Position numbers and translations under genes: made by a program. Below, one piece after another: positions 7,969 to 16,212 of a stretch of 38,692 nt of DNA (within the stretch, counting starts at the first letter, position 1; each line of letters begins with the position of its first letter). Where the stretch lies: contig JAHHTQ010000017.1 of assembly GCA_020024555.1 (NCBI GenBank), positions 1 to 38,692 of the forward strand, read 5' to 3'. A model generated the notes under the pieces. That model was not told where the DNA came from. It ran no database searches and saw only the letters and a list, made by a program, of their open reading frames with translations. This stretch comes from Angelakisella sp. (GTDB taxonomy: Bacteria > Bacillota > Clostridia > Oscillospirales > Ruminococcaceae).

Positions 7969-8010
7969 AAAATAAAACTGATTTCTGTGTATAGAAATCA
8001 GTTTTATTTT
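7969..8010 (-). terminator. Terminator of spo0A
   Basis: A perfect 18-bp stem, 7969-7986 with 7993-8010, has a 6-nt loop (GTGTAT). The AT-rich outer part supplies the U-tract on the minus strand. It ends 14 nt from the spo0A stop and separates spo0A from the next gene on the same strand. Confidence 0.85.
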
Positions 8011-8024
8011 ATTATGTATAATGT

Positions 8025-8810
8025 CTATATAACTCCTCTGTCTTTTTCTTCAAGTCGGATTTTATCGGCAATCATTGCAATAAATTCACTGTTTGTCGGT
8101 TTTCCTCGTAAACTGTGAACAGTGTATCCGAAGTAAGAATTCAAAACATCAACATTACCTCTATCCCATGCAACTTCTATTGCGTGGCGTATTGCGCGTT
8201 CCACACGTGAAGAAGTAGTGGAGTTTATTTTTGCAACAGTAGGATACATAACTTTGGTTATTCCGTTTATAACATCAGGGTCGTTTACAGCAAGAATTAT
8301 GCTGTCACGGATATATTTATATCCTTTGATATGCGCAGGGACACCAAGTTGTAAAATAATTTCGGTTACTTTTGTTTCAAGACTTTTGGAAGAAATTCTT
8401 GGAGATTCTCTACGTGGATTTTTAACTATCGGATTAAATCCTGTAAAAAATTCTATCCTATCGGCTAAAATATCACAGTCAAAAGGTTTAGCAAAAAAAT
8501 ATGAGACACCCTTGCTTAGTAATCTTTCTTGTAATAAAGGATGATCAATACTTGAACTTGCAAAGAATACGGGTTTATTTCCGGTGTCTTCGGAAAGTAT
8601 TTGTGTTACAACTTCCTCTGCATCAATATTACGCATAAATACATCGACAATAACAGCCATTGGTTGTTGCTCATGAATAGTTTTTGTTACAACTAAGCCA
8701 TCTTTTGGACAGATAATGGTTTCATATCCTTTTTTCGATAAAGCAGTTGCACATCTTTGACAAAAGTCAATATTATCATCAGCAATAACAACTAGTTTTC
8801 TATTACTCAC
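8025..8810 (-). CDS. spo0A: Sporulation master regulator Spo0A
   Basis: A 261-residue response regulator that switches on endospore formation. The receiver domain (1-125) has the acidic pair Asp11-Asp12, phospho-acceptor Asp56 and the conserved Lys in FFAKPFD. The usual MPxxDG after the acceptor is changed to MRNIDAE. The C-terminal DNA-binding domain is highly typical: GVPAHIKGYKYIRDSI, VMYPTVAKINSTTSSRVERAIRHAIEVAW, then GYTVHSLRGKPTNSEFIAM. Translation starts at GTG with AGGAGGGG 6 nt upstream. It stands alone, without spoIVB beside it. Upstream are a promoter and a single 0A-box, suggesting autoregulation. Its presence is the best lineage marker in the window, although some Clostridia keep spo0A without sporulating. 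Confidence 0.97.
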   Translation of the reverse strand: MSNRKLVVIADDNIDFCQRCATALSKKGYETIICPKDGLVVTKTIHEQQPMAVIVDVFMRNIDAEEVVTQILSEDTGNKPVFFASSSIDHPLLQERLLSKGVSYFFAKPFDCDILADRIEFFTGFNPIVKNPRRESPRISSKSLETKVTEIILQLGVPAHIKGYKYIRDSIILAVNDPDVINGITKVMYPTVAKINSTTSSRVERAIRHAIEVAWDRGNVDVLNSYFGYTVHSLRGKPTNSEFIAMIADKIRLEEKDRGVI

Positions 8811-8857
8811 AATTTTCCCCTCCTACGAAAAAACACATTATGCAACAAACCTTAATA

Positions 8858-8886
8858 ATAGTAACACACTTTTTGTGACTATTCAA
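8858..8886 (-). promoter_or_regulatory. Predicted spo0A promoter
   Basis: On the minus strand TTGAAT (plus 8881-8886), a 17-bp spacer and TACTAT (plus 8858-8863). The start would lie about 45-50 nt before the GTG. I see no clear sigma-H promoter. Confidence 0.45.
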
Positions 8887-8935
8887 GTAATTTTTACTAA
8901 TAAATTAAAATTTCGTTCCCCATATTCAATGTGTT

Positions 8936-8942
8936 TTCGACA
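8936..8942 (-). promoter_or_regulatory. 0A-box upstream of spo0A
   Basis: TTCGACA on the plus strand reads TGTCGAA on the minus strand, the exact Spo0A-binding consensus. It lies about 50 bp upstream of the predicted -35, a position that fits autoregulation by Spo0A~P. A 7-mer alone is weak evidence; the location next to spo0A strengthens it. Confidence 0.5.
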
Positions 8943-9444
8943 TTTTGTGGTAATGTAAACAAAATTATAGTAAAAAAACATAATTATTTTTACGATTTTT
9001 AATTTTTTTGTAAAATATTAAGTATTTAAAATCTATGCGATAATTTCTAAAAAATATAGAATATATATGCTATATAAAAGAAATAATAATAATTTTCTCA
9101 TAAATAATAGCATATGATTTATGCTTGTTGCGTAACATAACTTATAATATTACTTAATATTTTGCGTTTTTTTAAAATTTCGTAAAAAATACTATTTTTT
9201 TACTTAAAACGATTTTTTTAGTTGCTAATTTTAGTTTATGTATACATAAAATCTGTTTTTATTCGTATTTAAATAATATATATGGCAAAATCTATTGTAA
9301 TAAATTGTATAGTATGTTAAAATTAATTGAATAATAGTATAAATATCAGTTTAGTTTTGATATTTATACTAAGTATTGTAAATTATTTGTACTGTGATAA
9401 CTATATTTTGGAACAAATTTTTTGTATTTTGGGGGAGAGGTATT
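8943..9444. other. Intergenic region with two palindromes
   Basis: About 500 very AT-rich bases between divergent spo0A and the GGDEF-EAL gene, with no supportable gene. Two inverted repeats stand out: TTTATGTATACATAAA (9235-9250), a perfect 16-bp palindrome, and a perfect 13-bp stem AGTATAAATATCA (9336-9348) with its complement at 9358-9370 around a 9-nt loop, 75 bp before the ATG. Both could be operators. No convincing promoter for the downstream gene was found. Confidence 0.45.
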
Positions 9445-11649
9445 ATGACAAACTCACTCTCTTTTTCTGAAAGAGAATTGATAATGCAAAATCAGAAGTT
9501 AAAAGATGAGTTGGCAACTTATGAAAAGCTTATACATATTAATGAACGCGACAGTTTGACCGGGCTTTATATAAAAAATAAGTTTTTTGTGGAAATCCAA
9601 AATATTTTATTGAAGTTCCCTTACAAAGAATTTATTTTTATTGTTTTTGATATAGACCATTTTCAGTTAATCAATACTTTTTTTGGAATAAGCGAAGGCG
9701 ATAGATTACTTGTATATTTAGCTGACTGTGTCAAAGAAATTTTTAAAGATAACAAAAATGTGATAATGGGGAGAATAGGCGGAGATATTTTCGGAGTATT
9801 TTTTTCGTTGGAAACGGATATATCTTTGCAAGAGCTGGAAAAAATAATAAACTTAAAAACGAAAGAGATTTTATATAACTATCGTGAAGATTATATCTTA
9901 GAGGCGTCTGTCGGCGTATATTGTATAGAGGATAATTTTGAGCCATTTGAACACATACATTCAAAAGTAAGTATGGCTATGAAGTACTGTAAAGAGCTAC
10001 CGGGTGTAACAACTGTTTTTTATGACAAAAGTATGCTTGATTTGCAAATTAAGAAGCAAAATATTACAAACGATATGGTAAAAGCTTTGCAAAATGAGGA
10101 ATTTTTGGTATTTTTGCAACCGAAGTTTCATTTGGAAACAAATACTGTTGTAGGCGCGGAAGCTTTGGTAAGGTGGAATCACCCAACGAAAGGTTTTATT
10201 CCGCCAAGTGAATTTATACCGGTATTTGAGCAAAATGGTTATATTCTCAGAGTGGATTATTATGTATGGGATAGAGCCTGTCGTTATGCGTCTATTCTTA
10301 AAAAGATGAATATAAAAAATGTACCTATCTCAATAAATATATCACGTATAGATATGAAAGACAGTAATTTGCATAAAAAATTATTGGAATTAGTGGAAAA
10401 ATACGAAATAGAAATATCGGATATACATTTGGAAATCACCGAAAGCGCATATATAGATAATACAAAAGTTATTCTAAATAAGATGAAAGAGCTTAAACAG
10501 TCAGGTTTTATTATTGAAATGGACGATTTCGGCACAGGATATTCATCACTCAATATGCTTAGTGAAATGCCGGTAGATGTATTAAAGCTGGATATGGGAT
10601 TTTTGCAAACATATAACGGTAAAAAATCCAGCGCAAGCGTAATAGGTACAGTTATGCTACTGGCAAACAGATTAAATCTTAATGTTATTGCAGAAGGAGT
10701 AGAGACAAAAGAGCAAGTGGAATTTTTGAAAAGTATAGGTTGTTCCATAGGACAAGGCTATTTCTTTTCAAAACCTATTGATTTTGATACATTCCTTAAT
10801 TTACTTAAAAGAAATAATGAAAGCATTATTCCAAAGAAGAAAAAAACAATAACAAACGTGGAAATGGACGATATATGGTTTCCCGGCAGTGAATTGAACG
10901 CTATGTTTAAGCATATGTTTTGGCCGATTGCAATATATGAATATAATGGTATAGATGCCACACTGTTGCGCGCAAATAAAGAATTTTATTCGATGTTTGG
11001 TGACAATTCTTTAAGTTATGACAGTGATCGTGCAAGCTATTCCCTCTTGAATTCTCTGAAACCTGTTGATGTCCAATATATAAAAGATTTAATCAATAAT
11101 GCGAGTGAAAATTTCAGTGGTTTTTGTACGGAAATTGAACTGAAAAAGTTTGGAGAAGAAAAATATGATTGGTATAGTATAAATGCAAAAGTTATAAATC
11201 AAAATGCCAATACAACAACTTTCTTCATTATGTTACAAGATATTTCCGAAAGAAAAGAGAGAGATTTTAAACAATTAAGATTTCTTGACAGATATAAATT
11301 TGCTATGCAACTTACAAAAACGGCTATATGGGAATATGATAGAAACACAAATATTTTAAAAAGGGTAAATTATCGTACAGAAGAGCTTGAAATAGATGTA
11401 AATGATGTTTATAACTTGGTTGACATAGGTTATTTGCACGAAAGTTCATTGTCACAGTTACAAAGTCTAATATATTTTTTAAAATATACAAAAGATGTTT
11501 GTAAAAATTATACTTGTGAAATATGGGTAAAATATCCCGATGATAAAAATTATTGGTGTGAAAAAATTACAATGAGCCATTATAATGATTTAAATGCTTA
11601 TGGTACAAGTTGCGCTATAAATTCAGAAAAAGTGATAAATTCAGAATAA
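9445..11649 (+). CDS. GGDEF-EAL-PAS c-di-GMP protein, probable phosphodiesterase
   Basis: 734 residues. A short coiled-coil start is followed by a GGDEF domain (about 35-200) whose active-site motif reads GGDIF (112-116); the changed Glu makes diguanylate cyclase activity doubtful. The EAL domain (about 215-465) keeps EALVRW (Glu239), EITES, DDFGTGYSSL, DVLKLD, AEGVET and GQGYFFSKP, so c-di-GMP hydrolysis is expected. The C-terminal 260 residues look like two PAS-like domains (about 480-600, ending QDISERKERD, and 605-730); this order is opposite to the usual sensor-first arrangement. ATG at 9445 is chosen because GGGGGAGAGG lies just before it; an upstream in-frame GTG (9394) has no such site. 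No membrane segment is seen. cheV follows 104 nt downstream. Confidence 0.9.
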   Translation: MTNSLSFSERELIMQNQKLKDELATYEKLIHINERDSLTGLYIKNKFFVEIQNILLKFPYKEFIFIVFDIDHFQLINTFFGISEGDRLLVYLADCVKEIFKDNKNVIMGRIGGDIFGVFFSLETDISLQELEKIINLKTKEILYNYREDYILEASVGVYCIEDNFEPFEHIHSKVSMAMKYCKELPGVTTVFYDKSMLDLQIKKQNITNDMVKALQNEEFLVFLQPKFHLETNTVVGAEALVRWNHPTKGFIPPSEFIPVFEQNGYILRVDYYVWDRACRYASILKKMNIKNVPISINISRIDMKDSNLHKKLLELVEKYEIEISDIHLEITESAYIDNTKVILNKMKELKQSGFIIEMDDFGTGYSSLNMLSEMPVDVLKLDMGFLQTYNGKKSSASVIGTVMLLANRLNLNVIAEGVETKEQVEFLKSIGCSIGQGYFFSKPIDFDTFLNLLKRNNESIIPKKKKTITNVEMDDIWFPGSELNAMFKHMFWPIAIYEYNGIDATLLRANKEFYSMFGDNSLSYDSDRASYSLLNSLKPVDVQYIKDLINNASENFSGFCTEIELKKFGEEKYDWYSINAKVINQNANTTTFFIMLQDISERKERDFKQLRFLDRYKFAMQLTKTAIWEYDRNTNILKRVNYRTEELEIDVNDVYNLVDIGYLHESSLSQLQSLIYFLKYTKDVCKNYTCEIWVKYPDDKNYWCEKITMSHYNDLNAYGTSCAINSEKVINSE

Positions 11650-11680
11650 TTTAAAAAATACAAAAAAATATATACTTTTT

Positions 11681-11706
11681 TAAATTAATATGCTATTATT
11701 AATTTA
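11681..11706. promoter_or_regulatory. Inverted repeat before cheV
   Basis: TAAATTAATA (11681-11690) and its exact complement TATTAATTTA (11697-11706) surround TGCTAT. It has no U-tract and low GC, so it is more likely an operator or weak hairpin than a terminator. Confidence 0.35.
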
Positions 11707-11753
11707 GTTAGCAAAATAAAAGACCCTATTATATACAGGAGAAAGGAAAAAAA

Positions 11754-12665
11754 ATGAGTGATATACTTTTTCAAGCCGGTACAGGTGAATTAGAAGTAAT
11801 GGAGTTTACTGTTAATAATCAGAGCTACGCTATTAATGTTTTAAAATTAAGAGGAATTGTACAAATTGATGAAATTGTGCCTATGCCACAGTCTTCACAG
11901 GAGATTTCGGGTCTTGCGAACATTCGTGGGGAAATGCGCACAGTTATAGACTTAAAAGTTGTTTTGTATAATGAAAAAACAGTAGATTATAAAAAGGCTC
12001 TTGGTTTGTTGTGCGAATTTAACGGAATAACACTTGTATTTTTGGTTGATACCGTAGAGGGAATAAGAAGAATTAAATGGGACGATATTAAACAAAATAC
12101 ACAGATGCAAAATAATGATTTAAGTATAGGTACTATTCTTTTGAATGAAGAGGTTATTATTATGCTGGACTTTGAAAGTATTGCTATGAGATGTAACCTT
12201 GGTCAAAAATTTGAAAAAGTTGATGTTAAGAGAAGTAATATGTCACGTTATGAGCATATTGTTGTGGCAGAAGATTCAAAAGTAATTCTTGAAATGTTGG
12301 TACAGGCATTGAGAGATTATGGCTTTAAAAATGTGCACCCATTTGTAAATGGTTATGATGCCTATGAATACATAGAAAATATTTACGAAGAAATGGGTGA
12401 AAAATTCAGAGAAAAAGTAGGACTGCTGATAACAGATATAGAAATGCCAAAAATGGACGGTTATACGCTTACAAAGAAAATTAAAGAAAATAAAGATACA
12501 AAAGTCTTGCCTATTGTTATTTTCTCATCTCTTGTTCGTGAAGAATTGGAACATAACGGCATATCGGTGGGCGCTGATATACAAATCAGTAAGCCGTCTG
12601 TAAATGAATTGTTAAAGACAGTTATAGACATTCTTAATAAATATCCTGTTTCCTTTGAAGAATAG
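11754..12665 (+). CDS. cheV: Chemotaxis coupling protein CheV
   Basis: 303 residues. The N-terminal CheW-like domain (about 12-150, with ALNVLKLRGIV-type and GLANIRGEM signatures) couples receptors to the CheA kinase. The C-terminal receiver domain (168-300) has the acidic pair Glu173-Asp174, phospho-acceptor Asp228 in TDIEMPKMDG and Lys280. CheV scaffolds receptor arrays and helps adaptation. AGGAGAAAGG precedes the ATG. No other chemotaxis or flagellar gene is in the window. The GGDEF-EAL gene directly upstream on the same strand suggests a link between c-di-GMP and movement. A terminator follows. Confidence 0.95.
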   Translation: MSDILFQAGTGELEVMEFTVNNQSYAINVLKLRGIVQIDEIVPMPQSSQEISGLANIRGEMRTVIDLKVVLYNEKTVDYKKALGLLCEFNGITLVFLVDTVEGIRRIKWDDIKQNTQMQNNDLSIGTILLNEEVIIMLDFESIAMRCNLGQKFEKVDVKRSNMSRYEHIVVAEDSKVILEMLVQALRDYGFKNVHPFVNGYDAYEYIENIYEEMGEKFREKVGLLITDIEMPKMDGYTLTKKIKENKDTKVLPIVIFSSLVREELEHNGISVGADIQISKPSVNELLKTVIDILNKYPVSFEE

Positions 12666-12726
12666 GCGTATAATTAAAAATTATATAAGTTGAAAATGTC
12701 AGGTAAAACCGAACAGTAAAAAAATA

Positions 12727-12772
12727 AGCTCTTTATGGTAGAATAAAAATGCCATAAAGAGCTATGTTTTTA
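12727..12772 (+). terminator. Terminator of cheV
   Basis: A perfect 12-bp stem, AGCTCTTTATGG (12727-12738) with CCATAAAGAGCT (12752-12763), has a 13-nt loop and is followed by ATGTTTTT. It begins 62 nt after the cheV stop. Confidence 0.85.
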
Positions 12773-12880
12773 TATCAAAGAGAATATAGTCACATAAAAG
12801 AATATGAAAAAAATATTATAACCAAAAAAGAATTAATCTTATAAATGTGAAGATGTGGATTTTTATATAATAATCTTTTG

Positions 12881-13024
12881 GCTGAAAACTTAAAAACTGA
12901 ATGTATTTATCGAACAAAACTTTCAATCTACAAGGAGGCTAGTCACCTTATATATGATTACATATACTTCTACAACAACCAAAGAATACAGCTTAAAACA
13001 AAACTGACTTCACCTAAAAAGTGA
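12881..13024 (+). pseudogene. Remnant of an IS3-family transposase (OrfB C-terminus)
   Basis: The frame starting at 12881 reads AENLKTECIYRTKL, then SIYKEASHLIYDYIYFYNNQ and RIQLKTKLTSPKK, ending at TGA 13022-13024. The LKTE segment fits the last acidic residue of the DDE transposase core. The (Y)IYFYNN(Q/E)RIQLKTKLT stretch is the characteristic IS3/IS150-type C-terminus. Everything upstream is lost or out of frame, so this is a dead fragment of about 47 codons. Non-coding sequence up to about 13110 may be the rest of the old insertion. It lies between the cheV terminator and nifU. Confidence 0.7.
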
Positions 13025-13030
13025 AGTCAG
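12995..13030 (-). terminator. Terminator of nifS-nifU, inside the IS remnant
   Basis: CTGACTTCAC (13004-13013) pairs perfectly with GTGAAGTCAG (13021-13030). On the minus strand the stem is followed by TTTTGTTTT (plus 12995-13003). It is 110 nt beyond the nifU stop and is the only terminator candidate for that operon. Its left arm is formed by the last transposase codons. Confidence 0.65.
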
Positions 13031-13139
13031 CGTATGGTTTAGTGTTTATTTTCTACCCTATGGGCGATTTTTTTGCATATCTGCACAAATATGGGTAGTT
13101 CACATCTTCATTTTATCTTTTTTGTTATTTTAATCTGTT

Positions 13140-13580
13140 TTAGTGAGTTGAACAACCGCACTCGTCACCGTGACAGTGTTCTTCAATTTTTCCTACGATT
13201 GGTTCGGGGTCAATGCCTTGACGGGTATAGTAATCTGCAATAGTTGCTTTTACTGCTTGTTCGGCAAGTACAGAACAGTGAACTTTTACCGGTGGCAAAC
13301 CGTCAAGAGCCTCTACAACTGCTTTGTTTGTGAGTTTTAGAGCTTCTTCTATGGTTTTTCCTTTGATAAGTTCTGTTGCCATACTGCTTGTTGCAACAGC
13401 TGCGCCACAACCGAAGGTTTTAAATTTAACATCAACAATTACATTTTTGTCTATTTTGAAATACATTTTCATTATATCGCCACATTTTGCGTTGCCAACT
13501 TCTCCGATAGCGTTTGCGTCTGCAAGTTCTCCTACATTACGTGGGTTTGTAAAATGGTCCATTACTTTTTCTGAATACAT
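13140..13580 (-). CDS. nifU: Fe-S cluster scaffold protein NifU/IscU
   Basis: A 146-residue scaffold on which iron-sulfur clusters are built from NifS-delivered sulfur. The three ligand cysteines are Cys33 (AKCGD, with Asp35), Cys58 (FGCGAAVA) and Cys102 (VHCSVLAE). A short His/Cys-rich tail ends the protein (CHGDECGCSTH), as in other clostridial members. ATG at 13580 is chosen because MYSEKVMDHF is the usual start and GAGAGG precedes it; an upstream in-frame start would add 21 unrelated residues overlapping nifS. It lies 32 nt after nifS in one operon. The product is the NifU N-terminal domain alone, without the C-terminal Nfu domain. Confidence 0.94.
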   Translation of the reverse strand: MYSEKVMDHFTNPRNVGELADANAIGEVGNAKCGDIMKMYFKIDKNVIVDVKFKTFGCGAAVATSSMATELIKGKTIEEALKLTNKAVVEALDGLPPVKVHCSVLAEQAVKATIADYYTRQGIDPEPIVGKIEEHCHGDECGCSTH

Positions 13581-13612
13581 AGTTATATTAACCTCTCTTT
13601 TTTGTATAAGTT

Positions 13613-14794
13613 TTATTTGTTGTTTTTCATCATATCTTCCCAAACAGGAGACATAGCGCGTAGTCTTTCAACAATGATAGGCAATTCTTTCAGTATTGTG
13701 TCTACATCTTCCATAGTATTATTGTTGCCCAGTGATATTCTGAGTGAACCGTGCGCAATTTCGTGTGGAAGTCCTATGGCAAGAAGTACGTGGCTTGGAT
13801 CAAGCGAGCCACTTGTACATGCTGAACCGGAAGATGCGCATATACCGACATGGTCAAGGCTAAGCAGCAGCGCCTCGCCTTCTATACCTTGTATAGATAT
13901 ATTTACATTTCCGGGCAATCTCTTTGTTGGGTGACCGTTTAGTCTTGTGTATGGAAGTTTTGTTATATTTTCTATAAGTTTATCACGAAGAACAGTCAGT
14001 TTTTTTGTTTCTTCGTCTATTTCCTTCACAGCTTCCGTTATAGCAACACCAAGTCCCACTATACCGGCAACGTTTTCCGTGCCTGCCCGTCTGCCACGTT
14101 CTTGCGCTCCGCCGTCAATAAGTATATTCGGCAATACGCCTTTTTTTACTATCAAACAGCCAACACCCTTTGGACCGTTAAATTTGTGTGCGGAAAGTGA
14201 CAGCATATCTATATTGTCTTTTTTAAAGCTCACATGAATATGCCCAACTGCCTGAACTGCATCTGTATGGAAAACAACACCTTTTTTACGACATACTTCA
14301 CCTATTTCTGCTATTGGCATAATTGTGCCTATCTCGTTATTTGCATACATAACCGTAACAAGTGAAGTTTTTTCCGTAATAGCGTCTTCTACTTGTTTTG
14401 CAGATATCATACCATATTCGTCAACAGGCAGATAAGTTACGTTAAAACCTTCTCTTTCGAGGGCTTGACAGCTGTGTAGCACTGCGTGATGCTCAACGGC
14501 GGTTGTTATAATATGATTTTTGCCTTTGGCAAGCATACGTTTTGCAATACCTTTAATTGCCCAGTTATCTGATTCGCTGCCACCGGAAGTAAAGAAAACT
14601 TCGTTTGGCTCGCAGTCGATAGCTTGCGCAACAAGGTTTCGAGCTTCGTTTATTAATTTTTCAGCCTCCAATCCAACAGAATATACGCTTGATGGATTAC
14701 CGTAAAATTCTGTATAACATGGTAGCATAGCATTAATAACGCTCTGTGAAACAGAAGTTGTAGCTGCATTATCTACATAAATTACTTTTTCCAT
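13613..14794 (-). CDS. nifS: Cysteine desulfurase NifS/IscS
   Basis: A 393-residue PLP enzyme that takes sulfur from cysteine for Fe-S clusters and other uses. It shows the N-terminal DNAATT motif, Asp178 (FHTDAVQ), the PLP lysine Lys204 (SAHKFNGPKG) and the catalytic cysteine Cys326 in the flexible loop SSGSACTSGS, the class I (NifS/IscS) type. Length is normal. GAGGTG precedes the ATG. First gene of nifS-nifU with its own promoter; no iscR is present. cysK, which makes the cysteine substrate, is divergently placed across a 323-bp gap. The short C-terminus and direct pairing with nifU suit an operon of the clostridial type. Confidence 0.96.
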   Translation of the reverse strand: MEKVIYVDNAATTSVSQSVINAMLPCYTEFYGNPSSVYSVGLEAEKLINEARNLVAQAIDCEPNEVFFTSGGSESDNWAIKGIAKRMLAKGKNHIITTAVEHHAVLHSCQALEREGFNVTYLPVDEYGMISAKQVEDAITEKTSLVTVMYANNEIGTIMPIAEIGEVCRKKGVVFHTDAVQAVGHIHVSFKKDNIDMLSLSAHKFNGPKGVGCLIVKKGVLPNILIDGGAQERGRRAGTENVAGIVGLGVAITEAVKEIDEETKKLTVLRDKLIENITKLPYTRLNGHPTKRLPGNVNISIQGIEGEALLLSLDHVGICASSGSACTSGSLDPSHVLLAIGLPHEIAHGSLRISLGNNNTMEDVDTILKELPIIVERLRAMSPVWEDMMKNNK

Positions 14795-14842
14795 TTAAAA
14801 CACCTCGGTTTTTTACCTTTATTTTTATATATTAATTTGTTT

Positions 14843-14927
14843 TGTTATAGTAACACTTTTAATTAGTATTGTCATAAATGACCTTTATAACACGATATAT
14901 AATATACCATTTGAGTATATATTTCAA
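14843..14927 (-). promoter_or_regulatory. nifS promoter and downstream palindrome
   Basis: On the minus strand TTGAAA (plus 14922-14927), a 17-bp spacer and TATTAT (plus 14899-14904), each five of six consensus bases. The transcript would have a leader of about 100 nt. Within it lies TGTTA-TAG-TAACA (14843-14855), a perfect short dyad that could bind a repressor. Confidence 0.55.
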
Positions 14928-14988
14928 GTGTTTTTTTGTATTTATTATAAAAATTTTACATAGTTTTAAAAAAATAATGATATTATAC

Positions 14989-15055
14989 ATTTAAAGTATA
15001 CTATTTTTGTATATTTTAAATATTGCTTGCAAATATATATACATAAGTATATAAT
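14989..15055 (+). promoter_or_regulatory. cysK promoter with upstream inverted repeat
   Basis: TTGCAA (15027-15032), a 17-bp spacer and perfect TATAAT (15050-15055), 62 nt before the ATG. Directly upstream, 14989-15001 and 15009-15021 form an inverted repeat matching at 12 of 13 positions, a candidate operator for cysteine or sulfur control. The 14795-15117 gap holds no gene. Confidence 0.5.
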
Positions 15056-15117
15056 ATCTAATATCAATATTATAACATAATATATAAAATACATTTTACT
15101 TTTGAAAGGGTTAGCTT

Positions 15118-16146
15118 ATGAACAGTACAAGAGATATCGAAAAATTTACAAATATTGAGGGAATGATAGGAAAAACTCCCCTGTTGGAATTAGCGCTTAA
15201 TTATAAAGGAAGTAAACGATGTATTTTTGTAAAAGCGGAGTATTTGAATTTATCTGGAAGTATAAAAGACAGAATAGCCTTGGCTATAATGAAAAATGCC
15301 TATGAAAATCTTAATATAGACAGTAGTTATACAATAGTCGAGGCTACCAGTGGCAATACAGGTATAGCTTTTTCGGCGATGGGCGCATATTTGGGTAATA
15401 AAGTAAGGATATATATGCCGGATAAAATGAGCATAGAAAGAAAAAAACTTATAGCCGGTTATGGCGCTGAAATTGTTTCCGTAACAGCCGAGCAGGGTGG
15501 TTTTTTGGGTTCGATTGCCTTAACTGAGGAATATGCAAAGAATAATGACAAAGTATTTTTACCGCAACAGTTTTATAATCAAGAAAACGTAAATGCGCAC
15601 TATAACTCCACTGCAAAAGAGACTGTTTTGCAGATGCAAAAGCTTGGGAAAAAGATAGACGGTTTTGTATCGGGAATAGGTACAGGCGGAACAATAATGG
15701 GCTTTGCAAAGCGACTTAAAGAGGCGAATGGTGACAGTAGGGTTTTTGCTATGGAGCCTGCGTCGTCAACAACGCTAAAAGACGGAACAAAAGGTAAACA
15801 TCGTATAGAAGGGATATCAGATGAATTTGTGCCTCCGATAGTAGACAGAACATTATTGGACGAAAATATTATTACAGTTGATGACGGTGACGCAATACTT
15901 ATGTCGCAAATGCTATCGAAGAAATTGGGACTTGGCGTTGGAATAAGCTCGGGAGCGAATGTAATAGCCGCAATAAAAGCTCAGGAAATACTGCAAAATC
16001 CAAACGCAAATATAGTTACGGTATTTGCTGATGACAATAAAAAGTATTTATCGACAGATTTGGCTAATATAATAGAAGAAAGAGAAAATTATATTTCGTC
16101 AGATGTAGAGCTTATAGGCTTTTCTGCGCATAGATATACTGAATAA
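15118..16146 (+). CDS. cysK: Cysteine synthase (O-acetylserine sulfhydrylase)
   Basis: A 342-residue PLP enzyme of the beta family that joins sulfide to O-acetylserine to make cysteine. PLP lysine Lys50 is in NLSGSIKDR (the usual form is NPGGSVKDR). The phosphate and substrate loops are EATSGNTGI (75-82), SGIGTGGT and GISSGAN, and YLSTDL is near the end. It is about 30 residues longer than typical CysK, partly from an N-terminal DIEKFTNIEG lead and a longer tail. GAAAGGG precedes the ATG. A cystathionine beta-synthase-like role cannot be excluded from sequence alone. Its place opposite nifS fits supply of cysteine for desulfuration. Confidence 0.88.
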   Translation: MNSTRDIEKFTNIEGMIGKTPLLELALNYKGSKRCIFVKAEYLNLSGSIKDRIALAIMKNAYENLNIDSSYTIVEATSGNTGIAFSAMGAYLGNKVRIYMPDKMSIERKKLIAGYGAEIVSVTAEQGGFLGSIALTEEYAKNNDKVFLPQQFYNQENVNAHYNSTAKETVLQMQKLGKKIDGFVSGIGTGGTIMGFAKRLKEANGDSRVFAMEPASSTTLKDGTKGKHRIEGISDEFVPPIVDRTLLDENIITVDDGDAILMSQMLSKKLGLGVGISSGANVIAAIKAQEILQNPNANIVTVFADDNKKYLSTDLANIIEERENYISSDVELIGFSAHRYTE

Positions 16147-16212
16147 ACAAAAATATAACGGGTATAATTTAAGAGAAAATATAATATAAAGATTTAGGAG
16201 GCACAAAGATAA

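Noticed and set aside
13581..13643. Upstream start of nifU overlapping nifS
   Set aside because: The extra 21 residues resemble no NifU, while MYSEKVMDHF with its own ribosome binding site is the family start.
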